From Acidimicrobiales bacterium (lineage in GTDB: Bacteria; Actinomycetota; Acidimicrobiia; Acidimicrobiales; Acidimicrobilacustridaceae), in contig JALOLR010000001.1 of NCBI GenBank assembly GCA_025455885.1, forward strand, positions 133,441 to 197,440: DNA of 64,000 nt, in the 5' to 3' direction. Positions 38,897 to 47,305 of this stretch are shown piece after piece. A program made the position numbers and the translations under genes. Positions within the stretch are counted from its first letter, which is position 1. The number at the start of each line of letters is the position of its first letter. Under the pieces are notes generated by a model that ran no database searches, was not told the DNA's origin, and saw only the letters and a list, made by a program, of their open reading frames with translations.

Positions 38897-39861
38897 GGGA
38901 CGAGCGCCACCTTGCCCGCCACCCGCCGGTTCGCGAGGTCGTCGAGGGCCCGGGCGGCCTCCTCGAGCGGGTAGGCGTGCGGCTCCACGGGATGCAGGCG
39001 GCCCGCCTCGATCATGGCCAGCACCTCGCCGATCAGCTCCTGGTTGCGTTGCGGGTTCCGGCTGGCCCATCCCCCCCAGTCGACGCCGGTGACCCGTCGG
39101 TTGCGCAGCAGGATCTGGTTGGCGGGCAGGAGGGGGATCCCGGCGACGAAGCCGATCACGATGAGGTTGCCGTCGTCGCCGAGGGCCCGCAGGCAGGCCT
39201 CGCCCAGCTCGCCGCCCACGGGGTCGTAGACGACGTCCACCCCGCCGCCGGACAGCTCGCGGGCCCGGGCCTTGACGTCCTCGGTGGAGGAGTCGACGAC
39301 CCAGGTGGCGCCCCGGTGGCGGGCCAGCTGGCGCTTCTCCTCGGTCGAGGCGGCGGCGATGACGCGCAGCCCGAGGGCGTCGCCGATGTCGACGGCGGCC
39401 AGGCCCACGCCGCCCCCGGCCCCGAGCACGAGCATCGTCTGGCCGTGACGCACCGCGGCCCGCTCGTGGAGCGCGAACCACCCGGTCAGGTAGCTCTGCA
39501 TGAAGGTGGCCGCCTGGCCGTCGGTCAGGACGTCGGGGAGCGGGACCGCACTCACGGCCGGCACCACGGCCTCGCTGGCGTAGCCCCCCAGGCCCACGTT
39601 GGCGAAGACGCGCTCGCCGACCGTTCGGTCGGTGACGGCCTCGCCGACCTCCACCACCCGGCCCACGATCTCCATGCCGGGCACGAACGGTGCCGGGATC
39701 CTGATCTGGTAGCGGCCCTGGACCATCAGGCCCTCGACGTAGTTCACGCCGCAGGCGGTGACGGCGATCCGGACGCCGTCGGGCCCGAGGGCCGGGGCGG
39801 GCCGCTCCTCGACCACGAGGTTCTCGACGGGACCGAGCTCGGTGCAGACGACGGCGCGCAT
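38893..39861 (-). CDS. Zinc-binding-family alcohol dehydrogenase / NADPH:quinone oxidoreductase
   Basis: A 322-residue medium-chain reductase without zinc ligands, as in QOR-type enzymes. The N-terminal GroES-like domain (CGVNYVEGLMVQGRY) is followed by the NADPH-binding Rossmann loop LVLGAGGGVGLAAVDIG (about residues 142-158) and a YDPVGG segment. Members reduce quinones or enoyl thioesters. ATG at 39861 with a TACGGT -10 box 6 nt upstream and no ribosome site. The stop overlaps the start of the DUF368 gene, an odd pairing of a redox enzyme with a lipid-carrier transporter. Confidence 0.9.
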   Translation of the reverse strand: MRAVVCTELGPVENLVVEERPAPALGPDGVRIAVTACGVNYVEGLMVQGRYQIRIPAPFVPGMEIVGRVVEVGEAVTDRTVGERVFANVGLGGYASEAVVPAVSAVPLPDVLTDGQAATFMQSYLTGWFALHERAAVRHGQTMLVLGAGGGVGLAAVDIGDALGLRVIAAASTEEKRQLARHRGATWVVDSSTEDVKARARELSGGGVDVVYDPVGGELGEACLRALGDDGNLIVIGFVAGIPLLPANQILLRNRRVTGVDWGGWASRNPQRNQELIGEVLAMIEAGRLHPVEPHAYPLEEAARALDDLANRRVAGKVALVP

Positions 39862-39867
39862 GGCCCG

Positions 39868-39873
39868 ACCGTA
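39868..39873 (-). promoter_or_regulatory. -10 box of quinone oxidoreductase gene (leaderless)
   Basis: TACGGT on the minus strand ends 6 nt before the ATG. Confidence 0.5.
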
Positions 39874-39942
39874 GGGCAGGCGCCGCGGGCGGAGGGCATG
39901 ATCGGGGCCCACCGTGCGTCCACCCGCGAGAGGTCGAGTCCC

Positions 39943-40800
39943 ATGACGTCCCAGATCCCCGCCAACGTCCCGCCGATCGACGACTGGGGCCGTCTCCTCG
40001 AGGGCCGGGTGGCGGTCGTGACCGGCGGCGGTGACGGCATCGGAGGGGCGATCTCGCGGCTCTTCGCCCGCCACGGTGCCCTCGTCGAGATCGCCGAGAT
40101 CGATCCCGGACGCGCCGCCCGTGCCGTGGCCGACATCGAGGCCGACGGCGGCACGGCGCGCGCCCATGTCGTGGACGTGACCGAGGAGGCCGGCGTGGCG
40201 GCGCTCGCCGAGGCGGTGCTCGACGTGCACCCGCACGTCTCGGTGCTCGTCAACAACGTCGGTGACTACCGGCCGCTGGTGCGCTTCGGGGTGTCGTCGC
40301 CCGAGTCGTGGAAGGCCATGTACGACCTGAACCTGTTCCACCTGTTCGCGGTGACGCGGGCGTTCCTCGACTCGATGGTGGACCACCGCGCCGGCTCGAT
40401 CGTGAACGTCCACTCGGTGGAGGGTCTCCGGGGGTATCCGGGGGACCCGGTCTACGGGGCGTTCAAGGCCGCCGCGGCGGCCTTCACCACCGACCTCGCC
40501 GTCGGTGTCGGCCGCAAGGGGGTGCGGGTGAACGGCATCGGTCCGGACCTCACCCAGACCCCGCAGGTCGACTACCTGACCGGCTGGGAGGACGCCGAGC
40601 ACCTCTGGGAGAGCTGGGCGCCGGTGGGGCGCCTCGGCTGGCCCGAGGACCAGGCCCGGGTCGCGCTGTTCCTGGCCTCGGACCTCTCGGCGTTCGTCAC
40701 CGGTCACAACATCCCCGTCGACGGCGGCAGCCGCGCCGGGGGCGGGTGGTTCTGGTCGCCGACCGAGCACCGCTTCGTCAACCGCCCCCGGACCCTCTGA
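39943..40800 (+). CDS. SDR family oxidoreductase
   Basis: A 285-residue short-chain dehydrogenase. Coenzyme loop VAVVTGGGDGIGGAIS (about residues 22-37), acidic EIDPG after strand 2, LVNNVGDYRP (NNVG in place of the usual NNAG), catalytic Ser in VNVHSVEGL, and YGAFKAAAA as the active-site YxxxK. The C-terminal tail GWFWSPTEHRFVNRPRTL is characteristic of a mycobacterial-type SDR subgroup. GAGAGGTCGAG lies upstream of the ATG. Ends in front of a strong double inverted repeat. Confidence 0.88.
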   Translation: MTSQIPANVPPIDDWGRLLEGRVAVVTGGGDGIGGAISRLFARHGALVEIAEIDPGRAARAVADIEADGGTARAHVVDVTEEAGVAALAEAVLDVHPHVSVLVNNVGDYRPLVRFGVSSPESWKAMYDLNLFHLFAVTRAFLDSMVDHRAGSIVNVHSVEGLRGYPGDPVYGAFKAAAAAFTTDLAVGVGRKGVRVNGIGPDLTQTPQVDYLTGWEDAEHLWESWAPVGRLGWPEDQARVALFLASDLSAFVTGHNIPVDGGSRAGGGWFWSPTEHRFVNRPRTL

Positions 40801-40861
40801 GCCGACCTGTGCCCTGGCGGTGGGCCGACCGACATGGTGGGGAGGGGTTCGGTCGTTCACG

Positions 40862-40911
40862 GGTCGACACCGGCCGGGTGCCCCCGGCCGGTGTCGACCG
40901 GGGGCACCCGG
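40862..40911. terminator. Overlapping, mutually exclusive inverted repeats (bidirectional terminator)
   Basis: Stem A: 40862-40878 pairs perfectly with 40883-40899 (17 bp, 4-nt loop TGCC). Stem B: 40874-40887 pairs perfectly with 40898-40911 (14 bp, 10-nt loop). They share bases and cannot form together. The site lies between the convergent SDR and secreted-protein genes, so termination in both directions is likely; no U-tract is present. Confidence 0.75.
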
Positions 40912-40919
40912 AGTCGGGC

Positions 40920-41492
40920 TCAGCGGGCGGTCGGTGCGCCGACGCCGGGCCCCGGGCGGTGGCCGCCCCGCTCGCCCCGGCCGACGGGGTGCTCGCCGTT
41001 CCGGAAGGACTCGAGGCGGGCGTCGGCCTCCTCCTGGGTGAGGGTGCCGTCGGCGACCTTCTCGGCGAGGTGCTCCTGGAGCCCGGCCTCGCGGGCGGCC
41101 TGCACCTGCTCGACGCTCACCCCGAGCTCGGCGGCGAAGGTCTGGTCGAAGAGGGCGCGGGCGGCCTCCCGGGTGGCCTCGCGGGCCGCCCGCTCCTCGG
41201 CGGTGGGGGGCGTGGTCGGGCGCTCGGGTCGGGGGCCGAACTGGGCCTCGACGGCGGCACGGGCCGCTTCGCGCGCCGCGGTGACCTGTTCGGCGGTCAC
41301 GCCGAGGCGCTCGGCGAGGTCTGCTGTGCGCTCGGCCCGTCGGGCCTCGCGCTCGGTCGAACGGCTGCCCGCGGCGGTGGCCGCGGGCTGGTCGGCGGTG
41401 GTGGCCGACTGCGCCACCGCCACCCCGCCCGAGGCGAGCAGGGCGGCGGCGACGGTGCCGGCGACGACGGTGTTGCGCAGGGTGTTCTTCAT
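40920..41492 (-). CDS. Secreted repeat protein of unknown function
   Basis: A 190-residue exported protein. Signal peptide about residues 1-28 (LRNTVVAGTVAAALLASGGVAVAQSA, cleavage after AVA/AQA). The mature part is helical and charged, with two copies of an LGV(S/T)xEQVxAAREA unit at about residues 64-77 and 123-136 separated by an Arg/Glu/Thr/Pro-rich stretch, then LTQEEADARLE and a Gly/His/Arg-rich tail. The same repeat style occurs in many uncharacterised actinobacterial exported proteins. GGAGG lies 8 nt before the ATG. Codon use is normal. Function unknown. Confidence 0.7.
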   Translation of the reverse strand: MKNTLRNTVVAGTVAAALLASGGVAVAQSATTADQPAATAAGSRSTEREARRAERTADLAERLGVTAEQVTAAREAARAAVEAQFGPRPERPTTPPTAEERAAREATREAARALFDQTFAAELGVSVEQVQAAREAGLQEHLAEKVADGTLTQEEADARLESFRNGEHPVGRGERGGHRPGPGVGAPTAR

Positions 41493-41618
41493 GGTGGTGG
41501 CCTCCTCGGACCGGGGGGCGTGTCCTTCACGCACGAAGGTCACGATGGCGACCGAGGGTGAGGCCGGTGCTCGGGGAGGGTGTGAATCGGGCAAGGATCG
41601 ACGGACGCGGTGGGGCGG

Positions 41619-41624
41619 TACTGT
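41619..41624 (+). promoter_or_regulatory. -10 box of DDN-like gene (leaderless)
   Basis: TACTGT ends 6 nt before the ATG at 41631; the intervening CGGGGG is too close to act as a ribosome site. Confidence 0.5.
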
Positions 41625-41630
41625 CGGGGG

Positions 41631-42056
41631 ATGCCCGAGTACGAACCGAGCCCATGGGACCCGATCGCCGACCACGTCGAGCGCTACCTCGCCACCGACG
41701 GGGCCGACGGCTTCGAGTGGGAGGGGGGTGAGGTGATCATCCTCACCACCACGGGGGCGAAGAGCGGCAAGCTGCGCCGGACCCCGCTGATCCGCGTGAC
41801 CGACGGCGAGCGGTACTTCGTCGTCGCGTCGATGGGGGGTGCGCCGCAGAACCCCCAGTGGTTCCACAACGTCGTCGCCCATCCCGACGTGACCGTCCAG
41901 GACCGCGCCGAGGTGCACGAGCTGCGCGCTCGTGTGGCCGATCCCGACGAGAAGGCCCGCTACTGGCCCTTGGCCACGGCCGCCTGGCCGGCGTACGACG
42001 ACTACCAGGCCGGCACCGAGCGGGACATCCCGCTGGTGATCTGCGAGCCTCGCTGA
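41631..42056 (+). CDS. Deazaflavin (F420)-dependent nitroreductase family protein
   Basis: A 141-residue split-barrel protein of the DDN/FDOR-A family. The diagnostic block is VIILTTTGAKSGKLRRTPLIRVTDGERYFVVAS, with the Lys/Arg pair that binds the F420 phosphate, followed by PQWFHNVVAHPDVTVQ. Members use reduced F420 to reduce quinones or nitroimidazoles. This implies F420 biosynthesis elsewhere in the genome. ATG at 41631 is fixed by the -10 box. It is followed at 56 nt by an acyl-CoA synthetase. Confidence 0.9.
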   Translation: MPEYEPSPWDPIADHVERYLATDGADGFEWEGGEVIILTTTGAKSGKLRRTPLIRVTDGERYFVVASMGGAPQNPQWFHNVVAHPDVTVQDRAEVHELRARVADPDEKARYWPLATAAWPAYDDYQAGTERDIPLVICEPR

Positions 42057-42112
42057 ACGAGCACGAGGGCCGAGGCGCCGGGCGCCGGCAGGCCGACGAC
42101 AGGGGGAGCGTC

Positions 42113-43798
42113 GTGACCGAGGACATCCACGTCTGGGAGCCGCCCGATCTCGCCGCGGCCCTCCTCGGGCCGGGCGGTCCGTTCGAGCTCGTGGAGGAGG
42201 ACGTCCTCGGTGTGGGGGTGACCGTCTTCCGGCACCGCCCGCCGCACCTGCGCGCCGTCCTCGCCGGGGCGGCCGCACGCCAGCCCGACGCCGACCACCT
42301 GGTCTTCCCCGAACGGACGCTGACCTTCGCCGACACCGTGGCCAGCGTCGCGAGGACGGCTGCGCACCTCGCCCGGCTCGGCGTGGCGCCGGGCGACCGG
42401 GTGGCCTTCGCAGCGGCCAACGTCGACCCGTACCCGGTGGCCTGGTGGGCGACCGTGGTCAGCGGCGCGGTGGTGTCGAGCCTCAACGGGTGGTGGAGCC
42501 CCGCCGAGCTGGCCCACGGCATCGCCCTGTCCGAACCGACGATCGTGGTCGCCGACGAGCGGCGTCTGGAGCGGCTCCGCGAGGTGGGGATCCCCGATCA
42601 CGTGACCGTGGTGGACATCGCCGAGCTCGATGCCCTGCTCGGACCGCCCAGGACCGACGACCCGCCGCTGCCCGACGTCGCCATCGACGAGGACGACCCC
42701 GCCGTCCTGCTCTTCACGAGCGGCACCACCGGTCGACCCAAGGCGGCGACGCTCTCGCACCGCAACCTCGTCCACTGCCCGATGGTCATCGCCCTGCAGG
42801 GGGCCATGGCGCTCCTCGCGATGCCGCCGCCCGAGGGGATCGTCCGGCCGCAGCCCTCGACGCTCATGGTGACGCCGCTCTTCCACGTCTCGGGGGCGTT
42901 GCCGCTGGCCGCCGCGCCGGTCACGGGCACGAAGGTGGTCTTCCCGCCGGTCGGCTCGTGGGACGAGGTGACCCACCTCCGCCTCACCGAGGAGCACCGG
43001 GTGGCGGCCTGGAGCGGCGTGCCCACCCAGTTCTGGCGCCTGCTCGAGCACCCCCGGTTCGACGAGTTCGACACGTCGTGCGTCATGTCGATCGGCGGGG
43101 GCGGGGCGACGTTCGCCCCCGAGCTCTTCCGGCTCATGGCCCGCAAGCTGCCCCAGGCCCGGGTCGGGTGCGGCTACGGGATGAGCGAGACCGTCGGGTC
43201 GGGCTCCCGGCTCGGCGGCGTCACCCTCGAGACCCACCCTGCGTCGGTCGGGTCGGTCGAGCCGCTGTGCGAGATCCAGATCCGCGGGCCGCTCGACGAG
43301 CCCCTGCCCGACGGCGAGGTCGGCCAGATCTGCATCCGGGGCGCGGCGGTGTTCCTCGGGTACTGGAACGATCCCGAGGCCACCGCGGCGAGCCTCGACG
43401 AGCGGCGGTGGTACCGCACCGGTGACTACGGCCGGTTCGTCGACGGGCTGTTGCACCTCGACAGCCGCATGCGGGACCTCATCATCCGCGGGGGGGAGAA
43501 CATCTACCCGATCGAGATCGAGAACCGTCTCGTCGAGCACCCCGCCGTCGCCGACGTCTGCGTCGTGGGCGTCGACCACCACGTGCTCGGCCAGGAGGTC
43601 GCCGCGGTGGTCGTCACCCACCCGGGCACCGAGCTCGGACCCGACGAGGTGCGTGAGTGGGTGGCCGCCGGCCTCGCCTCCTACAAGGTGCCGACCCACG
43701 TGGTGTTCGCCCCCGAGCTGCCCTACACGAAGACCGGCAAGGTGTTGAAGCACCAGGTCGAGGACGACGTCACCGAGACGCTCGCCGCCGGCACCTGA
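42113..43798 (+). CDS. Class I adenylate-forming enzyme (acyl-CoA synthetase)
   Basis: A 561-residue AMP-dependent synthetase. P-loop LLFTSGTTGRPKAATLSHRN (about residues 201-220), YGMSETVGSGS (about 357), the hinge YRTGDYGRFVDGLLHLDSR (about 435) with RGGENIYPIEIEN, and the adenylation Lys in YTKTGKVLKHQ near the C terminus are complete. The first 35 residues (VWEPPDLAAALLGPGGPFEL) extend the normal start and resemble a subgroup of FadD-like enzymes. GTG at 42113 with AGGGGGAG upstream. Substrate unknown; neighbours suggest a fatty or aromatic acid. Confidence 0.92.
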   Translation: MTEDIHVWEPPDLAAALLGPGGPFELVEEDVLGVGVTVFRHRPPHLRAVLAGAAARQPDADHLVFPERTLTFADTVASVARTAAHLARLGVAPGDRVAFAAANVDPYPVAWWATVVSGAVVSSLNGWWSPAELAHGIALSEPTIVVADERRLERLREVGIPDHVTVVDIAELDALLGPPRTDDPPLPDVAIDEDDPAVLLFTSGTTGRPKAATLSHRNLVHCPMVIALQGAMALLAMPPPEGIVRPQPSTLMVTPLFHVSGALPLAAAPVTGTKVVFPPVGSWDEVTHLRLTEEHRVAAWSGVPTQFWRLLEHPRFDEFDTSCVMSIGGGGATFAPELFRLMARKLPQARVGCGYGMSETVGSGSRLGGVTLETHPASVGSVEPLCEIQIRGPLDEPLPDGEVGQICIRGAAVFLGYWNDPEATAASLDERRWYRTGDYGRFVDGLLHLDSRMRDLIIRGGENIYPIEIENRLVEHPAVADVCVVGVDHHVLGQEVAAVVVTHPGTELGPDEVREWVAAGLASYKVPTHVVFAPELPYTKTGKVLKHQVEDDVTETLAAGT

Positions 43799-43799
43799 G

Positions 43800-44066
43800 T
43801 CACCGCACCAACCCGATCACCACCACCACGAGGACCGTGGCGCCGAGGATGCGCCGGAACGGGTTGACGCCCCGCAGGACCTCGTCGCCGCCCCACCACA
43901 CCAACGCCGCCGCGGCCGCGACGTCGATCACCGTCGCGAGGGCCCCGGTGGGGGACAGCACCCAGCGCAGCGCCACCGCGGCGAGGAAGATCCCCAGGCT
44001 GAGGTTGGGGAGCTGCGCGACCGTGATGCGGCCGGTGGCGCGGTCGCGGAGGAGCCAGTCGACCAT
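43800..44066 (-). CDS. Small two-helix membrane protein
   Basis: An 88-residue hypothetical protein with hydrophobic segments at about residues 24-38, 43-60 and 70-87, so two or three membrane passes. It follows the VWA gene on the same strand at 17 nt and is probably the last gene of that operon. Its stop codon lies directly against the convergent acyl-CoA synthetase stop. No family recognised. Confidence 0.6.
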   Translation of the reverse strand: MVDWLLRDRATGRITVAQLPNLSLGIFLAAVALRWVLSPTGALATVIDVAAAAALVWWGGDEVLRGVNPFRRILGATVLVVVVIGLVR

Positions 44067-44083
44067 CGTCGTCCCGCGACCCG

Positions 44084-46387
44084 TCACTGGCCGGTGGCGA
44101 GCAGCGTGTTCACGCGGTCCGAGGTCCGGTTGGTCGTCGCCAGCGCCTCGTCGAGGGCCCGAACCGTGTCGATCGACTCGGCGTCGGCGGGGATGACGAC
44201 GACGGCGACGCCGTGGTCGGCGCCGGGGTCGTTGCGCAGCAGCACCAGGTGGCCGAAGCTCGCCGGCACGTCGATGGCCCGCCCCCGTCCGATGCGCATC
44301 CAGGGGACGGCGGTCACGGATCCGTGGGCGCTGGTCACCTCGACGGACGTCTCCGCGAACGGGTTGAGGGTGGCGCGGCGGGTCACCTCGAGTCCGTGCG
44401 GGAGGTCGTAGTGGTTGCGGTTCCCGACGAGCGGTGAGGCGTCGTCGGGGTCGAGCGGTTCGGCGAGGGACAGCGCGCCGTCGCGGGCGGTGAGCGCCAC
44501 CGTGGCGACGCGACGGCCCCGCGGGTCGGGGAGGCGGCGGTTGAGGTTGACCAGCACCAGGAGCAGCACCACCGGCAGGAGCGCCGAGAGCACCACGAGC
44601 ACGACGGTGATGAGCGCCGTGGTCGAGGCGTCGGCGGCCTTGGTGGCCGTGAGGGCGGGGAAGGCGACCTCGCCGGTCCCCGGGAGGGCCTGCCCGTCGG
44701 TCGCCCCGGCCGGCCGGTAGCTCGCCGTGAACTCGAGCGCGACCTCCACCGGTGCGTTGCGCTGGCCGTCGACGGTCAGCACCGCATCGACGGCGAAGGT
44801 GTCGTCGTCGGGGCCGCAGGCCTGGTCGGTCGACAACGTCAGGGCCACGCCGGGGGTCGGGATCGTCGGGGTGGCGAACGTGACGCACACGGTCCCTCCG
44901 GTGGCCGCGGTCGGGACGACGACGAGGCGACCGGGGAACGACCCGGCCCCCTCGAGGGTGTCGGGGCCCTCCCAGACCACCTCGGGCAGGGGTGGTGTGT
45001 CGCCGAGGGCGACGGAGATCGACGCGGTGGCCAGGTCGCCCCATCCGGGCGTGGAGGCCGTCACGACGACGTCCGGGGGCGCCACGATCGGGCCGGCCAG
45101 CCGGACCTGCCAGGTTCCCGTGGCGGCCTGCCACTCCACCGCGGCGGGCGCGCCGTCGACGAGTGCTGCGACCGCGACAGCGTCGGGGCCCAGGCCGCCG
45201 GCGGCGTCGGCCGCGGCCCCGCCCCGCACGGTGACCCCGACGAGACCCGACGGTGCCCCCTCGACGACGGTCGCCTCGCCCGACGGGGTGATCACTGCCG
45301 AGAGATCGGCGTAGCAGCCCGTCAGCCGGCCGTCGCCGGCGGCCGCGGTCACCAGTCCCGGCGTCGGGGCGTCAGCGGGAGCGGTGTAGGACGCGAAGCC
45401 GGTACCCGAGGCCACCTCGGTCCCGTCGCGCAGAATCGTGACGGTGGTGCCGGGCGCCCCGCGGGCGCTCGCCGCCTCGACCAGGGGGCTCGGGTAGCCG
45501 GCGGACAGCGCTGCGCAGTCGACGGGGAGGCGGCCGAGGGCGATCTGGCCCTGGGTGAAGAACTCGTCGGCGAGCACGGCCGCCCGCCCCGCCTCCACCC
45601 GCTCCCCGGGGACCCGGCAGGGGTCGGTCCCGTCGCCGCCGAGCAGTCGGGCCACGACCCGATCCGTGTTGGCCCGTTCGGCCTGTTCGGCGGGCGACTC
45701 GCCGGCGGCGTCGCGGAAGTCGACGAGTTGGACGACGAACCCGACCGAGAGGATCCGGGCGCTCAGCGGCTCGGCCAGGCGGCTGGGGGGCGGGAGGGCT
45801 CCGCACACCTGGCCCTCGAACTCGGCCTCGATCTCGTCGGACCGGGTGGAGGACGTGTAGGAGGCGATGCCCGGCGCCGCGGGGTCGTCGATGCTGTAGG
45901 CCCCGTCGGTGAACCACACGAGCCGCTTGCACGTGGTCGGCACGCCGGCTCTCGCCGCGAAGTGGTCGGCGGCGGCCTGCAGCGCGAGGACGTAGTCGGT
46001 GTTGCGGGCCTCGGTGCGGGTGGTGAACGACTGCACGAGGTCGACCGCGGAGGTGGTCTCGGCCGGGAGCGTCGCGGAACCGACGTCGCTCACCCCGGAC
46101 CCGAAGGCTGCGATCGTGAGGTCCACCGTCCCCCCGGCGGCCTCGGCGGAGGCGGCGAGGCTGCGGACGAGCACGTCGGCGGCCTCCACCCTCCGGTTCT
46201 GCGGGTCGGTGGTGCGCAGGCTGGCCGACTCGTCCATGAGCAGGAGGACGTCGAGGGTTCCGCACTCGGCGTCGGTGCCGCCGGGGGAGGGCTGGGCGCC
46301 GGTCGTCGCCGCAGGTCCGAGGGCGATCCCGGCGAGGAGCATCGCGGCCAGGATCGCGGCGGCTCTCCCCCGTCGGCCGGTCCTCAT
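44084..46387 (-). CDS. Exported von Willebrand factor A domain protein with C-terminal membrane anchor
   Basis: A 767-residue protein. Signal peptide about 1-31, then a VWA domain (about 45-235) whose metal-ion-dependent adhesion site begins DESAS (Asp52, Ser54, Ser56). Ig-like extracytoplasmic beta domains follow (about 290-560) with two Cys pairs. One membrane helix (about 590-615) leads to a cytoplasmic domain of about 150 residues. VWA domains bind protein partners through a divalent cation. ATG at 46387 overlaps the stop of the preceding small membrane protein gene. Three co-directional genes (46749 to 43800) form an operon. A role in cell-surface assembly or sensing is inference. Confidence 0.75.
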   Translation of the reverse strand: MRTGRRGRAAAILAAMLLAGIALGPAATTGAQPSPGGTDAECGTLDVLLLMDESASLRTTDPQNRRVEAADVLVRSLAASAEAAGGTVDLTIAAFGSGVSDVGSATLPAETTSAVDLVQSFTTRTEARNTDYVLALQAAADHFAARAGVPTTCKRLVWFTDGAYSIDDPAAPGIASYTSSTRSDEIEAEFEGQVCGALPPPSRLAEPLSARILSVGFVVQLVDFRDAAGESPAEQAERANTDRVVARLLGGDGTDPCRVPGERVEAGRAAVLADEFFTQGQIALGRLPVDCAALSAGYPSPLVEAASARGAPGTTVTILRDGTEVASGTGFASYTAPADAPTPGLVTAAAGDGRLTGCYADLSAVITPSGEATVVEGAPSGLVGVTVRGGAAADAAGGLGPDAVAVAALVDGAPAAVEWQAATGTWQVRLAGPIVAPPDVVVTASTPGWGDLATASISVALGDTPPLPEVVWEGPDTLEGAGSFPGRLVVVPTAATGGTVCVTFATPTIPTPGVALTLSTDQACGPDDDTFAVDAVLTVDGQRNAPVEVALEFTASYRPAGATDGQALPGTGEVAFPALTATKAADASTTALITVVLVVLSALLPVVLLLVLVNLNRRLPDPRGRRVATVALTARDGALSLAEPLDPDDASPLVGNRNHYDLPHGLEVTRRATLNPFAETSVEVTSAHGSVTAVPWMRIGRGRAIDVPASFGHLVLLRNDPGADHGVAVVVIPADAESIDTVRALDEALATTNRTSDRVNTLLATGQ

Positions 46388-46749
46388 CGGCGGGCCAGGG
46401 CCAGGGCGACCAGGAACGCGCCGACGGAGCCGATGAGCCACCCGGTGACGGCCAGGACCACGGCCACCGTTCGGGGCCGCCACGTCGCGTCGACGTAGTG
46501 GCCCGTCGCCCGTCGGATGGCGTCGAGCGAGCCGAACCAGGCGAACACGACGAGCCCCACGACGGCGCCCACGACCCAGGCGAGCACGGCGACAGGGGCG
46601 ATCTCGTCGGTGTCGCCGGCACCCTCGACGAACGCGCCGGCCACCATCGCCGCGGCCGCCACGGTGGTGATGCCCAGCATCACCACGGGGATCACGGGGG
46701 GGCCGACGGCGTCGGGGGCCGTGTCGTCGGTCGGGTCCACGTCCGGCAT
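46384..46749 (-). CDS. Small membrane protein upstream of the VWA gene
   Basis: A 121-residue protein with three hydrophobic helices (about residues 18-42, 50-70 and 93-117) and an acidic N-terminal tail. Not recognised. The stop overlaps the VWA start (ATGA), so it is translationally coupled and likely a partner of the VWA protein, perhaps helping it anchor. The gene diverges from the YkgJ-like gene. Confidence 0.6.
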   Translation of the reverse strand: MPDVDPTDDTAPDAVGPPVIPVVMLGITTVAAAAMVAGAFVEGAGDTDEIAPVAVLAWVVGAVVGLVVFAWFGSLDAIRRATGHYVDATWRPRTVAVVLAVTGWLIGSVGAFLVALALARR

Positions 46750-46796
46750 CTTCGCCCGGAAGTACCCCCGCCGTCGATGGGGCGAACCGCCCGTTC

Positions 46797-47270
46797 GTGC
46801 CCCGAGCGGCCGGTCCGCGCGAACCTGGGGCCGTGGAGGAGCGGACGGGCGCCCCGGGATCCAGCGACGGCGTCGGGCCGACCGGGTCGACCTCGGTCTG
46901 CATCGGGTGCGGCCTGTGCTGCGACGGCACCGTCGTCGGCCATCTGGCGGTGCGTGATCCGAGCGACCTCGGTGCCCCGTTGGCGGCGTTGGGCGTGGAG
47001 ATGATCGTCGAGGCCGACCCGCCGGTCTTCGCGCTGCCCTGCCCGGCGCTGGCCGACGGGACGTGCACCGTGCACGACCTGCACCGGCCCCACGCCTGCA
47101 GCCAGTTCGAGTGCTCGTTGTCGGCCGCGGTCCGCGACGGTGAGGTCCCGGCGGGCGACGCCCGGGCCGTGATCGCCGAGACCCGGGCCCGCCTGGCCGG
47201 CACCGGCGGGGATCGACCCGTCCCCGCCGAGGTGCAGGCCCTCGTGGAACGCCACTTCCTGCCCCGCTGA
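46797..47270 (+). CDS. YkgJ-family cysteine cluster protein
   Basis: A 157-residue protein with the zinc/iron-chelating signature CIGCGLCCDG (about residues 35-44) and later Cys residues in LPCPALADGTCTVHDLHRPHACSQFEC, eight or so in all, as in YkgJ/Fe-S-oxidoreductase-like proteins. The metal and function are not established. The start is uncertain: GTG at 46797 gives a Pro/Arg-rich leader of 12 residues, while the GTG at 46833 gives a shorter and more typical protein. Not in an operon with the MBL-LOG fusion gene, which has its own -10 box. Confidence 0.72.
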   Translation: MPRAAGPREPGAVEERTGAPGSSDGVGPTGSTSVCIGCGLCCDGTVVGHLAVRDPSDLGAPLAALGVEMIVEADPPVFALPCPALADGTCTVHDLHRPHACSQFECSLSAAVRDGEVPAGDARAVIAETRARLAGTGGDRPVPAEVQALVERHFLPR

Positions 47271-47293
47271 CCCGCCGGGGGCGGCGACGTCCC

Positions 47294-47299
47294 TACGAT
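47294..47299 (+). promoter_or_regulatory. -10 box of the MBL-LOG fusion gene (leaderless)
   Basis: TACGAT ends 6 nt before the ATG at 47306. Confidence 0.55.
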
Positions 47300-47305
47300 G
47301 CAGCC

